From the NCBI GenBank assembly GCA_037439425.1, contig JBBIWA010000116.1:1-11715 (forward strand): a stretch of DNA of 11,715 nt. The letters are read 5' to 3'. Source of the stretch: JBBIWA01 sp037439425. Lineage in GTDB: Bacteria; Acidobacteriota; Blastocatellia; RBC074. A model generated the notes under the pieces. The model did no database searches and had not been told where the DNA came from. It saw nothing but the letters and a program-made list of their open reading frames with translations. Position numbers and translations under genes: made by a program. The number at the start of each line of letters is the position of its first letter. Position 1 is the stretch's first letter. This document shows, piece after piece, positions 1 to 9,215 of the stretch.

Positions 1-150
1 TCTTCGCACAAGAAGTAGCGCCAAAACAGCAACTTGCAGAAACACCGTGAATTATTTTTTCGCGCTGAGGCTTTTCCAGCCTGATGAAGGGCCAATTTTC
101 CATTTTTTGTTGGAGTCGGCCTGAGCATTTCGGGCATAGTCGTGGTAGAG

Positions 151-179
151 ATTGAGTTGGAAAGCAATCCAAACTCAAT
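151..179. repeat. Imperfect hairpin upstream of the transposase remnant
   Basis: ATTGAGTTGG at 151-160 pairs with CCAAACTCAAT at 169-179, with one bulged base and an 8-nt loop. It lies 24 nt before the transposase start and may be a relic of the element's control region, since many transposase genes have leader hairpins. No function can be shown. Confidence 0.45.
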
Positions 180-203
180 TGAAACTGCCCCAACTATACC
201 CAG

Positions 204-1631
204 ATGAATCATACTCAACAAACTGCCAACGCCAAAATCATCGCCGAACTCTTTCCGACTTCATCTGAAAACTCAAAGGTCGCTGCAGTCGAACTCTCCC
301 AACAACAATTGCAAACTCTGCTCTACATCGCCCTGGCGACCATCACGCACTTCTTCGGCCCGCCCAGTCGTTTTCTCGCCGGGGTTGATGACCCGCGTGA
401 GGGCCATTGTGACTACCCTTTGCCTTGCTTGCTCTTCACCGGCATTTTGATGTTTCTCTATCATCTCGGCGCCCGTCGCTAAATCGCTCTCAAATTTCGA
501 GACAACGCGCCTTCGGCAGCCAACTTCCAGCGGATGTTCGGAGTCGAGCAAGCGCCCCACGGCGACACCCTCAATTACGCTTTCAAAGACATCTCGCCTC
601 TCCAAGTTCAAGAGTCTCTCACCCACTTGGTCGAAATCCTAATTCGCAAAAAAGTCCTCGAACGCTATCGCCTGCTTGATCGATATTACGTTGTCGTCAT
701 TGACGGCACGGGCAACTATAGCTTCTCCGAGCGTCACTGCAAGCACTGTCTAACGCGCACTCATAACGGAAAAACGACCTACTATCACTACGTGCTCGAG
801 GCCAAGCTCGTCTCTTGGGATGGCTTCTCCTTGATGAGCAAGTTCATCGAGAACCCCGAGCCCAATCCGACCAAGCAGGATTGCGAATAGAAGGCTTTTT
901 ACCGGCTCGCCAAGTGACTCAAAAAGCCTTTCCCGCGCCTGCCGATTTGCCTCTCACTCGAGGGCTTGTTCGCTTGCGGCCCAGTCTTTACCCTCTGCCG
1001 CCTCTACGACTGGCGTTTCGTGATCGTCCTCAAAGAAGCAGACCTTGCGAGCGTCTACAACGAATTCCTCGGCCTGATTAAACTTCACCCGGACAACAGG
1101 CTCAAGGAACGGATTGTCAAACCGGTCGAGACAACACAGGACTTCCGCTGGATCAACGGCATCGACTACTGCGACTCGAAAGATCAAGAGCATCAGCTCA
1201 ACGTCATTGAACTAAACGAAACCACGCTTCAAGATTCTCAACCTCAGGTAACTCGCTTTATGTGGCTGACCAATCTTGAAGTCAATAAAGGCTACGTGCG
1301 AGATATCTGGCAAAACGCCGGGAGGGATCGCTGGAAAATAGAGAACCAAGGCTTTAACTGGCAAAAGCGCGGAGGCTTCGCTCTAGAACACCCCTACTCT
1401 CACAACTACAATTCCGCCAAAGTCTTCTACTTCCTCTTGCAGATGGCCCATCTCTTCTTTCAACTGATGGTTGCCGGCTCTCTGTTGAAGAAATATTTCC
1501 CGCTGGGCTTCGGCTCGCTCAAGGATTTCGCCAAGCGTTTGCTCGAAGCCTGGCCGAGCAGCCTGATGGCTTCACAGGTTCTCGACTTGCTTGACCAATT
1601 GCGCTTTCAAATCCGGTTTGACACCTCGTAG
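204..1631 (+). pseudogene. Decayed DDE transposase (IS4-like), three in-frame stops
   Basis: This is the remnant of an insertion-sequence transposase. Read from the ATG at 204, one frame continues to the TAG at 1629-1631 (about 475 codons, a normal full length for IS4-like DDE transposases). It is interrupted by TAA at 480-482, TAG at 888-890 and TGA at 915-917, and the protein reads sensibly across every stop without a frameshift. The likely first catalytic Asp is at about residue 167 in VIDGTGNYSF, followed by a Cys/His-rich stretch (HCKHCLTRTHNGK). The third acidic residue is Glu at about 380 in WKIENQGFN. The expected second Asp seems to be Glu at about 253 (SLEGLFACGPVF), possibly another inactivating change. 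I found no convincing terminal inverted repeats, so the element's ends are unknown. Family assignment is from motif memory; transposase identity is fairly sure, the exact IS family is not. Confidence 0.8.
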
Positions 1632-1755
1632 AATCGCGCGGTGTTCTATGAGGTTGTCGAATCGCGCTTTTGTTCCAATTTTCAAAGAACATTTATTGTT
1701 GCCCTCGCCCTGGCCCCTCAGGGTTAGTGTGCCTGGCGCCTGTCTAGCATCCATC

Positions 1756-1776
1756 CCGTCCAACGGCTTTGGACGG
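1756..1776. repeat. 7-bp hairpin downstream of the transposase remnant
   Basis: CCGTCCA at 1756-1762 and TGGACGG at 1770-1776 form a perfect 7-bp stem with a 7-nt loop. No T-run follows, so it is a poor intrinsic terminator. It is the only clear structure in the 180 nt between the transposase remnant and the secA promoter. Confidence 0.4.
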
Positions 1777-1811
1777 TCTGATTCTTCAGGGCTGCAAGAA
1801 AAGGGGCTTGC

Positions 1812-1840
1812 TTGACGCCCCCTGGCTGGTCAACTAAAAT
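1812..1840 (+). promoter_or_regulatory. sigma70-type promoter of secA
   Basis: TTGACG (1812-1817) and TAAAAT (1835-1840) are separated by exactly 17 nt, close to the TTGACA-N17-TATAAT consensus. Transcription would begin near 1847 and give a leader of about 60 nt before the secA ATG at 1907. This also argues against translation starting at the in-frame TTG at 1847. Confidence 0.7.
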
Positions 1841-1906
1841 TTCCTCTTGCCCCTTCAAACTGGCGATTATCCGGTAATCGGCCATCAGGCCAAAAAGGCT
1901 GTAGCC

Positions 1907-4650
<2,744 letters not shown>

Positions 4651-4651
<1 letters not shown>

Positions 4652-4720
4652 GAACCTCTCTCTAAACCTCGATCCTACCCTTTGTTTACGCGGGCCACGT
4701 GAGGTTTAGAGAGAGGCTCT
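4651..4720. terminator. 20-nt inverted repeat starting on the secA stop codon
   Basis: AGAACCTCTCTCTAAACCTC (4651-4670) is the reverse complement of 4701-4720 with one mismatch; the inner 16 bp are perfect. The loop is 30 nt. The left arm begins on the last base of the secA TAA. There is no T-run on either strand, so it is not a classic intrinsic terminator. It could stabilise the secA mRNA 3' end, act as a weak bidirectional terminator, or be a small palindromic repeat. Confidence 0.55.
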
Positions 4721-4728
4721 AAATAGCG

Positions 4729-4760
4729 TCTGGAGTCCAACCTCCCCGCCGGACTCCAGA
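4729..4760. repeat. Perfect 10-bp hairpin before the HEAT-like gene
   Basis: TCTGGAGTCC (4729-4738) and GGACTCCAGA (4751-4760) form a perfect 10-bp stem with a 12-nt loop. It ends 13 nt before the ATG at 4774, which has no recognisable ribosome binding site, so the hairpin could affect translation of that gene. It could equally be part of the transcription stop after secA. Confidence 0.6.
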
Positions 4761-4773
4761 AATCCAGATCTCC

Positions 4774-5955
4774 ATGCCCAGTCCTGTTATTGAAGCCATT
4801 CGCAATGGCTCGATTCCTGCTCCTGCCAAACTGGCCGCGGCGCGCGCCATGCTGCCTCTGGCCCCAGAAGAGATGCTCGAAGCGCTGGTCCTGCTCTCTC
4901 AGGACGCAAGCGAAGAGGTACGCGCAGCAGCGCTCAAGTCTCTCGAGGAGTTCAATCCGGCGCAGATGCTCAGCGTCGTCACTCAATCCCAGGCACCGCC
5001 TGAGGTGCTTCGTTATTTATGCACCTGGGGCAGAGGGAGGCGCGAGCTATACGAGGCGCTCATCCTCAACGCTGCCACCCCGGATGAAGGGATCGAGGTG
5101 CTGGCAGGCTCGATCCGCGATGGGGCTATCCTTGAGCTGATTGCCATCAATCAACAACGTCTGATCCGGCATCCAGCCATTATTGACGCGATACTTTCCA
5201 ACTCCGCGCGCACTCCTGAAGCCGAACGGCGCGCCCGCGAAGTCCGTATCGAGTTCTTCGAGAAGGAGCTGGGGGCCAGGCGGATCGCTGAAGAGCGCCG
5301 GGCGCGCGCGGCAGCGGCTTCAGCGGCACTCGGTCTTGAGCAGGTGGAAGAGATCGTAGCTGATCTGCTTGACGAAGACTTGGCCATTGAGGAGCTAGAG
5401 ATTGATGATCGCTTCCTGCACGAAAAGTTCACCCTAGGCCTCTCGTCCGAAGCTGAGGCGGAGAATACCTCTCTGATCGCCAGGACAGAGGCTCAGCGCA
5501 TTGCTGATGAAGCGAGAGCTGAAGGTGAAGAGATCACCGAGCAACGGCTTACCACCATGCAGTTCATTGCGCGCCTCAATGTCAAGCAGCGGGTTCAACT
5601 CGCCCTTAAAGGCAATCGCGAAGCGCGCCTCATTCTCAAACGCGATAGCAACAAATCGGTGATCCTGGCTGTTCTCAGCAATCCGCGCATTACCGAAGCT
5701 GAGGTCGAGGCGATAGCGAATACGAAAAGCATTCCTGAAGAGGCGCTGCGGCTGATCGGACTGAACCGCGCCTGGATGCGCAGTTACCCAATTGTTCATA
5801 ATCTGGTCCGTAATCCCCGGACGCCAGTAGCAACCAGTTTGCCTTTACTCAATCGCCTGTTTCCGAAAGACCTCAAAGCGCTCACCACCAACCGCAACAT
5901 CCCTGAGGTGATTCGCAAAACTGCGCACCGCCTGCTAGCTTCACGCAATGCGTAA
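4774..5955 (+). CDS. HEAT-like alpha-helical protein of unknown function
   Basis: The 393-residue product is a soluble, almost entirely alpha-helical protein with no signal peptide or membrane segment. The N-terminal third (about residues 10-150) reads as short helical pairs in the HEAT/Armadillo style (AAARAMLPLAPEEMLEALVLL, EEVRAAALKSLEEF). A highly charged helix rich in Arg, Ala and Glu spans roughly 150-205 and an acidic stretch 205-225. The C-terminal part (about 270-393) is the most protein-like conserved block (MQFIARLNVKQRVQLALKGN, ARLILKRDSNKSVILAVLSN, PLLNRLFPKDLKALTTNRN). From memory, similar proteins annotated as hypothetical or DUF2336-like occur in Acidobacteriota and deltaproteobacterial groups, which I cannot check here. 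No catalytic motif is visible; a scaffold or binding role is inference. The stop codon lies within the target duplication of the following mobile element but is intact. Confidence 0.85.
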   Translation: MPSPVIEAIRNGSIPAPAKLAAARAMLPLAPEEMLEALVLLSQDASEEVRAAALKSLEEFNPAQMLSVVTQSQAPPEVLRYLCTWGRGRRELYEALILNAATPDEGIEVLAGSIRDGAILELIAINQQRLIRHPAIIDAILSNSARTPEAERRAREVRIEFFEKELGARRIAEERRARAAAASAALGLEQVEEIVADLLDEDLAIEELEIDDRFLHEKFTLGLSSEAEAENTSLIARTEAQRIADEARAEGEEITEQRLTTMQFIARLNVKQRVQLALKGNREARLILKRDSNKSVILAVLSNPRITEAEVEAIANTKSIPEEALRLIGLNRAWMRSYPIVHNLVRNPRTPVATSLPLLNRLFPKDLKALTTNRNIPEVIRKTAHRLLASRNA

Positions 5956-5959
5956 ATTA
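5952..5959. repeat. Target-site duplication, left copy (GTAAATTA)
   Basis: GTAAATTA here and again at 6378-6385 immediately flanks the two ends of the inserted element as a perfect 8-bp direct repeat. Bases 5953-5955 are the stop codon of the HEAT-like gene, so the insertion fell just after the coding region and left it intact. Confidence 0.8.
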
Positions 5960-6042
5960 CTCCCTTGCGGAAAGGTCAGACTTGTGGCGACTGCACCTCG
6001 ACAAGGCCAAGGCGGCCCCTGAACTGTATTGCCCAATTCAAG

Positions 6043-6240
6043 GGCCACGGCCTTGCGCCGTGGAGATTGACGTTTGTCTCTACGCAGGCAGGCTGGATCA
6101 TTTTGAGAGGCCACGGCCTTGTGCCGTGGAGTTTCGCGTTTGTGGCCACACACACGGGCAGGATCATTTTGAGAGGCCACGGCCTTGTGCCGTGGAGTTT
6201 CACGTTTGTGGCTATCCCACCGCAAACTCGATCTTTTTTC
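6043..6240 (+). repeat. Three tandem 66-bp units with hairpins
   Basis: Units begin at 6043, 6109 and 6175, a period of exactly 66 bp. Each opens with GGCCACGGCCTTG[CT]GCCGTGG, which folds into a 7-bp stem CCACGGC/GCCGTGG with a 5-nt loop (stems at 6045-6063, 6111-6129 and 6177-6195). It is followed by GAG, a conserved CGTTTGTG/CGTTTGTC box, and in the first two units the tail GGATCATTTTGAGA. Unit 3 diverges after about 40 nt. The array lies inside the mobile element. The 66-bp period keeps reading frames open by chance, which explains spurious repetitive ORFs here. Confidence 0.85.
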
Positions 6241-6284
6241 CTGAACGCTCTCAATTCGAGGCTACAGTAGCCAGGAGCGTGAGA

Positions 6285-6315
6285 CTCCACGGCGCAAGGC
6301 CGTGGGGGGCTTTTT
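6285..6315 (+). terminator. Inverted hairpin copy followed by T5
   Basis: CCACGGC (6287-6293) and GCCGTGG (6299-6305) form the same 7-bp stem as the tandem units, but with the sequence in inverse orientation. It is followed by GGGGC and TTTTT (6311-6315). This has the layout of an intrinsic terminator reading left to right, and could end transcription from the HEAT-like gene before the promoter at 6394. Confidence 0.5.
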
Positions 6316-6377
6316 CGTTGATTTTGTCAAGGCTGAAGTCACTCAAACTCCGTAAGCCTAACCTTTCCGCAACGGAG

Positions 6378-6385
6378 GTAAATTA
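6378..6385. repeat. Target-site duplication, right copy (GTAAATTA)
   Basis: This is the partner of the 5952-5959 copy and directly abuts the right terminal inverted repeat of the element. Removing 5960-6385 restores a plausible original intergenic sequence between the HEAT-like gene and the next promoter. Confidence 0.8.
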
Positions 6386-6393
6386 GGGCTTCA

Positions 6394-6422
6394 TTGACAG
6401 GCTAGCTGGCAAGCCATAGAAT
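6394..6422 (+). promoter_or_regulatory. sigma70-type promoter of the small membrane protein gene
   Basis: A perfect TTGACA (6394-6399), a 17-nt spacer and TAGAAT (6417-6422) make this the strongest promoter in the window. It starts 8 nt after the right target duplication, so it was outside the inserted element. The transcript would have a leader of about 90 nt before the ATG at 6520. Confidence 0.75.
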
Positions 6423-6519
6423 GGCGCCAGGTTTCCGCGGTTTGATACTTGCTGTACCATCTCGGCGGGAGCGTAACTGCCTCTCGCAATCCAACCTTCA
6501 CCTACTACAGGAGGAGCAG

Positions 6520-6774
6520 ATGAATATCATTCTGTTTATCATTTTCGGCCTGGTTATTGGTGCGATTGCGAAACTGATTATGCCGGGGAAAGACCCTGGA
6601 GGAATCATTGTCACAGCCATTATCGGGATGGCTGGCTCGCTGATAGGTGGCTTCCTCGGTCGCTATCTGTTGGGACGAGGAGAAGACTACACTGCTGGCT
6701 GGCTAATGTCGATTCTGGGCGCGATCATCGTGCTAGCGATTTACCGGGTGATCGCTGGGCGCCGCACCACGTAG
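6520..6774 (+). CDS. GlsB/YeaQ/YmgE-type small membrane protein
   Basis: An 84-residue integral membrane protein of the transglycosylase-associated (GlsB/YeaQ/YmgE) family. It has three hydrophobic, glycine-rich segments at about residues 2-19, 27-49 and 60-78, with the family signature of an IAKLIMPG(K/R)DPGG turn after the first and GGFLGR after the second. Such proteins are often induced by stress, but their molecular role is not established. The ATG at 6520 is preceded by a strong ribosome binding site, AGGAGGAG, at 6509-6516. A longer in-frame start at 6421 overlaps the -10 box and can be excluded. It is a single-gene unit with its own strong promoter. Confidence 0.9.
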   Translation: MNIILFIIFGLVIGAIAKLIMPGKDPGGIIVTAIIGMAGSLIGGFLGRYLLGRGEDYTAGWLMSILGAIIVLAIYRVIAGRRTT

Positions 6775-6786
6775 CCGCAGGTGCGG
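6762..6786. repeat. 7-bp hairpin across the stop codon of the small membrane gene
   Basis: CCGCACC (6762-6768) pairs with GGTGCGG (6780-6786) around an 11-nt loop holding the TAG stop. There is no T-run, so it is only a weak candidate for a 3'-end structure. Confidence 0.4.
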
Positions 6787-7106
6787 TATGCCAGGGCTTT
6801 TGCAAATCCGGTAAATGAGGCCTCTCAGGCTTAATAAAAAGGCAAAGAGCCTCTGCAAATCACACTGCACCAGGCCATCAGCTTTGCTGACTTTGCAAAA
6901 GCCCTGCCAAAATCTAACCCAGGGGGAAGCGCCGGCGAAACCCTGGCTGGGCAAGCTGGATCCAGCCGCTCTCCTGGCTGTGTGTGCGGCTGATTCGGTA
7001 TGCTGCTGCTTGCTTGCCGTGGCTCAGGGATGACAAAACGGCTCTGAAGGCTAAGTCCAATGCGCTAGATAAGACCAGAAAGCTCTAACTGATTGAGAGT
7101 GACCAA
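6775..7106. other. Gene-poor spacer rich in inverted repeats
   Basis: No credible gene lies between the small membrane protein and the tRNA. The left part holds the 115-bp inverted-repeat segment. To its right are CCAGGG/CCCTGG arms around 6930 and a 12-nt palindrome, GCTGGATCCAGC (6955-6966). The 140 nt next to the tRNA 3' end show nothing I can interpret, and no clear terminator for the tRNA. Confidence 0.6.
6792..6906. repeat. 115-bp segment bounded by perfect 15-bp inverted repeats
   Basis: CAGGGCTTTTGCAAA (6792-6806) is repeated exactly in inverse orientation at 6892-6906. The interior contains a second nested near-palindrome (GAGGCCTCT near 6818 and AGAGCCTC near 6846). No target duplication is visible at its ends. 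It could be a small palindromic repeat element, a large RNA hairpin, or a very short non-autonomous element. Confidence 0.6.
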
Positions 7107-7180
7107 TGCGCCTGGCTGGACTCGAACCAGCGACCTACTGCTTAGGAGGCAGTCGCTCTGTCCACCTGAGCTACAGGCGC
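7107..7180 (-). tRNA. tRNA-Arg (anticodon CCU)
   Basis: Reading the minus strand from 7180, all cloverleaf elements are present. They are the acceptor stem GCGCCTG/CAGGCGC, the D arm GCTC...GAGC, an anticodon stem ACTGC/GCAGT with loop CTCCTAA (anticodon CCT, decoding AGG), a 5-nt variable region, and a T arm GCTGG-TTCGAGT-CCAGC. The discriminator base is A. The 3' CCA is not encoded and would be added enzymatically. The acceptor and T stems pair fully. Confidence 0.95.
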
Positions 7181-7560
7181 GCGTCTTGAAAACAAAGCGC
7201 GGTGCGTTCGATGAGTAAATGTCCACAGTTGCAGCAGCACATACCACAATGAGGGCTGAAACTTTTTAGCTTCAGCCCGGTCATTCTCTCTTAAGGCCAG
7301 CCAGGGCGTCAAGCGGAGAGTCCTAAGAGGGTGCACACCAACATTGTATGGTTCGGTCTAGAAAGCCGACTTGGCCGCTCTTTCAGGGCCAGGGGCGCAC
7401 AGGTCTGCCCCTTACCCTCTAGCGTTTTGCTCCAGGCTGAAGTAAGCTACAGCTGTCTTTACACCCACAGTATTGTTTATTAGCTTCTGGTAAGAGGCAG
7501 CTGGCTTTCAGAGACTAGCCGCAGGTTCACAAACAATAGGCTTGATCATTTACAGCGAAC
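7181..7560. other. Divergent spacer between tRNA-Arg and the oxygenase gene
   Basis: This 380-nt spacer separates the leftward tRNA from the rightward oxygenase, so it should hold both promoters. I see two hairpins (7253-7278, and AGGGGC at 7391-7396 with GCCCCT at 7407-7412). No hexamer pair with proper spacing stands out for either gene. No ribosome binding site precedes the oxygenase ATG. No coding region is supported. Confidence 0.55.
7253..7278. repeat. 8-bp hairpin upstream of the tRNA gene
   Basis: GGGCTGAA (7253-7260) and TTCAGCCC (7271-7278) form a perfect 8-bp stem with a 10-nt loop, about 75 nt before the tRNA 5' end. No T-run follows on either strand. Its role is unknown. Confidence 0.5.
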
Positions 7561-8679
7561 ATGGAGCTACTTGATTTCGATCTTGACAAGCGACTTGAAC
7601 GGGCAGCGACACTGCCATCGCGGTTGTACGTTGAGCCTGAGGTACTCGAGCTGGAAAGACGCTGCATCTTTTACCGCACCTGGCAACTGGTTGGACGGTT
7701 GGATCAGGTGACAGAGGCGGGCAGTTATTTTACTGCTGAGGTGGTGGGAGAACCTCTCGTCGTAGTGCGAGACCGGGCAGGAGTGCTACGAGCTTTCTCT
7801 AATGTCTGCCGCCATCGGGCCGGGCCAGTAGCGAAAGGCGCAGGCTGCCGCAGCGCGTTTCAGTGTGGCTATCACGGCTGGACTTATGCGCTCGATGGCC
7901 GTTTGATCGGCACACCTGAGTTTGATGAGGTCGAAGACTTCGAGAAAGAGAAGAACGGTTTGCTTCCGCTTAGGCTTGATACCTGGGAGCAGTTCATCTT
8001 CGTCAATCTGGATCGGCTCAGCCCCACACTGGTTGATTTCCTTGAAGACATCCCTGCGCTCACACGCCACGTTGACATCTCAACGATGAAGCTGGTTGAG
8101 CGACGCGATTACGTGATCGAATGCAACTGGAAAGTCTACGTCGATAACTACCTCGAAGGCTATCACATTCCGATTGTTCATCCCTCATTGATGCGCGAGC
8201 TGGATTATGCGCGCTATCGCACGGTGACACGCCGTTATTATTCATTGCAGGATGCGCCGATCAGAGAGCCGGATGGGGCTGGCCGGCGTTATGCGCCAAG
8301 TGAAGCGCAGCGCGAGGCGCTCTATTTCTGGGTCTTCCCGAATCTAATGCTCAATGTATATCCTGACAATCTCTCGACCAATCTGATCGTGCCGCTCGAT
8401 GAGAGACGCACGCTCACGATCTTCGAGTGGTTCTTCCACGACCCTGAATCCGCTGAGGTGCAGGAAAAGATCGCGAGCACCGTCAAATTCAGCGACGAGG
8501 TGCAGCAAGAGGATATCGCAATCTGCGAGGCGGTGCAGCGCGGGCTGCGCTCATTTTCGTATGATCGCGGGCGTTACTCGGTCGCGCGCGAAAACGGGGT
8601 ACATCACTTTCATTGGCTGTGGTACCAGTTCTGCAAAAACGGTGATCGGTGGCAGGATCTCGAATCGCTTACCACTTAA
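7561..8679 (+). CDS. Rieske non-heme-iron oxygenase, alpha subunit
   Basis: This 372-residue protein is the catalytic subunit of a ring-hydroxylating-type oxygenase, which uses O2 and electrons from a separate reductase. The Rieske [2Fe-2S] ligands are C83 and H85 (CRHR) and C102 and H105 (CGYHGW). The mononuclear iron site is H202 and H207 (EGYHIPIVHP), with D318 in QQEDIAICEAVQRGL as the likely third ligand. E199 takes the place of the bridging acidic residue, as in carnitine, choline and glycine-betaine oxygenases rather than aromatic dioxygenases (usually Asp). Length and the NWKVYVDNYLEGYH motif also fit that quaternary-amine/C-N group, but the substrate cannot be read from sequence. No beta subunit or reductase lies in the window. 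It stands 132 nt upstream of a microcompartment gene, suggesting a metabolic link, although a promoter-like sequence lies between. ATG 7561 fits the usual family N terminus. Confidence 0.93.
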   Translation: MELLDFDLDKRLERAATLPSRLYVEPEVLELERRCIFYRTWQLVGRLDQVTEAGSYFTAEVVGEPLVVVRDRAGVLRAFSNVCRHRAGPVAKGAGCRSAFQCGYHGWTYALDGRLIGTPEFDEVEDFEKEKNGLLPLRLDTWEQFIFVNLDRLSPTLVDFLEDIPALTRHVDISTMKLVERRDYVIECNWKVYVDNYLEGYHIPIVHPSLMRELDYARYRTVTRRYYSLQDAPIREPDGAGRRYAPSEAQREALYFWVFPNLMLNVYPDNLSTNLIVPLDERRTLTIFEWFFHDPESAEVQEKIASTVKFSDEVQQEDIAICEAVQRGLRSFSYDRGRYSVARENGVHHFHWLWYQFCKNGDRWQDLESLTT

Positions 8680-8703
8680 CACTCGCCACTGTTTTAGTAG
8701 CGC

Positions 8704-8732
8704 TTGTGCTCTCCCGGCTATAGGTTTATGAT
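8704..8732 (+). promoter_or_regulatory. Candidate promoter of the microcompartment genes
   Basis: TTGTGC (8704-8709), a 17-nt spacer and TATGAT (8727-8732) form a plausible sigma70-type promoter with a good -10 and weak -35. A small GTCTT/AAGAC hairpin follows at 8737-8749. It would let the shell and dehydrogenase genes be expressed apart from the oxygenase. Confidence 0.45.
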
Positions 8733-8811
8733 GAGGTCTTAAAAAGACAGTCGCACGCACTACAATCGCTGCTCTTCTGAATACTTTCCATTTGATTTGG
8801 AGGGAATGAGT

Positions 8812-9195
8812 ATGAATATGGAAGCTCTCGGCATGGTCGAGACCAAGGGGTTTGTGGGCGCAGTCGAAGCGGCCGATGCGATGGTTAAAGCGGCTAACGT
8901 ACAACTTGTCGGTAAGGAGTACATCGGCGCAGGCTACGTCACTGTCTTCGTGCGCGGCGATGTCGGCGCGGTCAAGGCGGCGACCGATGCGGGCGCGGCG
9001 GCGGCGCGGCGCGTGGGCGAGCTGATATCGGTCCACGTCATTCCCCGCCCACACCTTGAGGTCGAGCGCATCATCCCGCAAAACGGCTATCGCGCGGGTA
9101 GCCGCCTGGAAGGTAATGAACCGCGCGCCCTCGGCGAAGGGGATACTTCAGGCAATGCCAAGCGACTCTCCGGCGCGAAGGAAGAGAAAAAGTGA
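8812..9195 (+). CDS. Bacterial microcompartment shell protein, BMC-H (PduA-like)
   Basis: A 127-residue protein with one BMC domain (Pf00936) covering about residues 3-90. Such proteins form hexagonal tiles in the protein shell of metabolosomes and carboxysomes. The signature runs ALGMVETKGFVGAVEAADAM, then Y37-I-G-A-G-Y42 followed by VTVFVRGDVGAVKAATDAG and VGELISVHVIPRPH. By alignment with PduA the central pore motif is G39-A40-G41, with Ala where PduA has Ser, so the pore is less polar. A hydrophilic, charged tail of about 35 residues (RAGSRLEGN...AKEEKK) extends past the domain. The start is set by GGAGGG at 8799-8804, which is 7 nt from ATG 8812; ATG 8806 is too close and ATG 8818 is also possible. 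It is followed by the aldehyde dehydrogenase gene. Shell identity is certain; which microcompartment type is not. Confidence 0.95.
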   Translation: MNMEALGMVETKGFVGAVEAADAMVKAANVQLVGKEYIGAGYVTVFVRGDVGAVKAATDAGAAAARRVGELISVHVIPRPHLEVERIIPQNGYRAGSRLEGNEPRALGEGDTSGNAKRLSGAKEEKK

Positions 9196-9215
9196 AGAAG
9201 TGAAAGCTCGCCACA

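Larger units (their letters stand above)
5960..6377. mobile_element. 418-bp MITE-like non-autonomous element
   Basis: The ends are imperfect terminal inverted repeats of about 26 bp (5960-5985 and 6352-6377) matching at 21 positions, with a perfect 12-bp core TTGCGGAAAGGT and outer bases CTCC. A perfect 8-bp direct repeat, GTAAATTA, flanks both ends. Inside there is no credible gene. Instead there are three 66-bp tandem units with hairpins and one inverted hairpin copy. Terminal repeats plus target duplication plus small size without a transposase define a miniature inverted-repeat element, mobilised by a transposase elsewhere. An 8-bp duplication fits several families (for example IS66, IS256, ISL3 and ISAs1-like), so the partner cannot be named. 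The ends are unrelated to anything visible around the transposase remnant at 204-1631. Confidence 0.8.

Noticed and set aside
1..203. Terminal inverted repeat of the insertion sequence left of the transposase remnant
   Set aside because: I compared this region with the reverse complement of 1632-1850 and found only short, unconvincing matches.
1847..1906. N-terminal extension of SecA from TTG 1847
   Set aside because: It coincides with the expected transcription start of the promoter at 1812-1840, and SecA proteins normally begin at the segment following ATG 1907.
6043..6240. CRISPR array
   Set aside because: Only three units with a 66-bp period. The similarity extends into the would-be spacers of the first two units, each repeat is a hairpin found inverted nearby, and no cas gene is present.
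5965..6386. Long open frames on both strands across the 66-bp repeats, giving repetitive peptides (RPRPCAVEF-type)
   Set aside because: The 66-bp period is a multiple of three, so any open unit stays open on repetition. There is no ribosome binding site, the frames lie inside a mobile element and the peptides are low-complexity.
6421..6519. N-terminal extension of the small membrane protein from ATG 6421
   Set aside because: That ATG overlaps the -10 box of the promoter, and ATG 6520 has an excellent ribosome binding site and the family's normal start.
6955..6966. 12-nt palindrome GCTGGATCCAGC as an operator
   Set aside because: It is 140 nt from the nearest gene end with no promoter nearby. 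A single perfect 12-mer palindrome in a palindrome-rich spacer is not enough.
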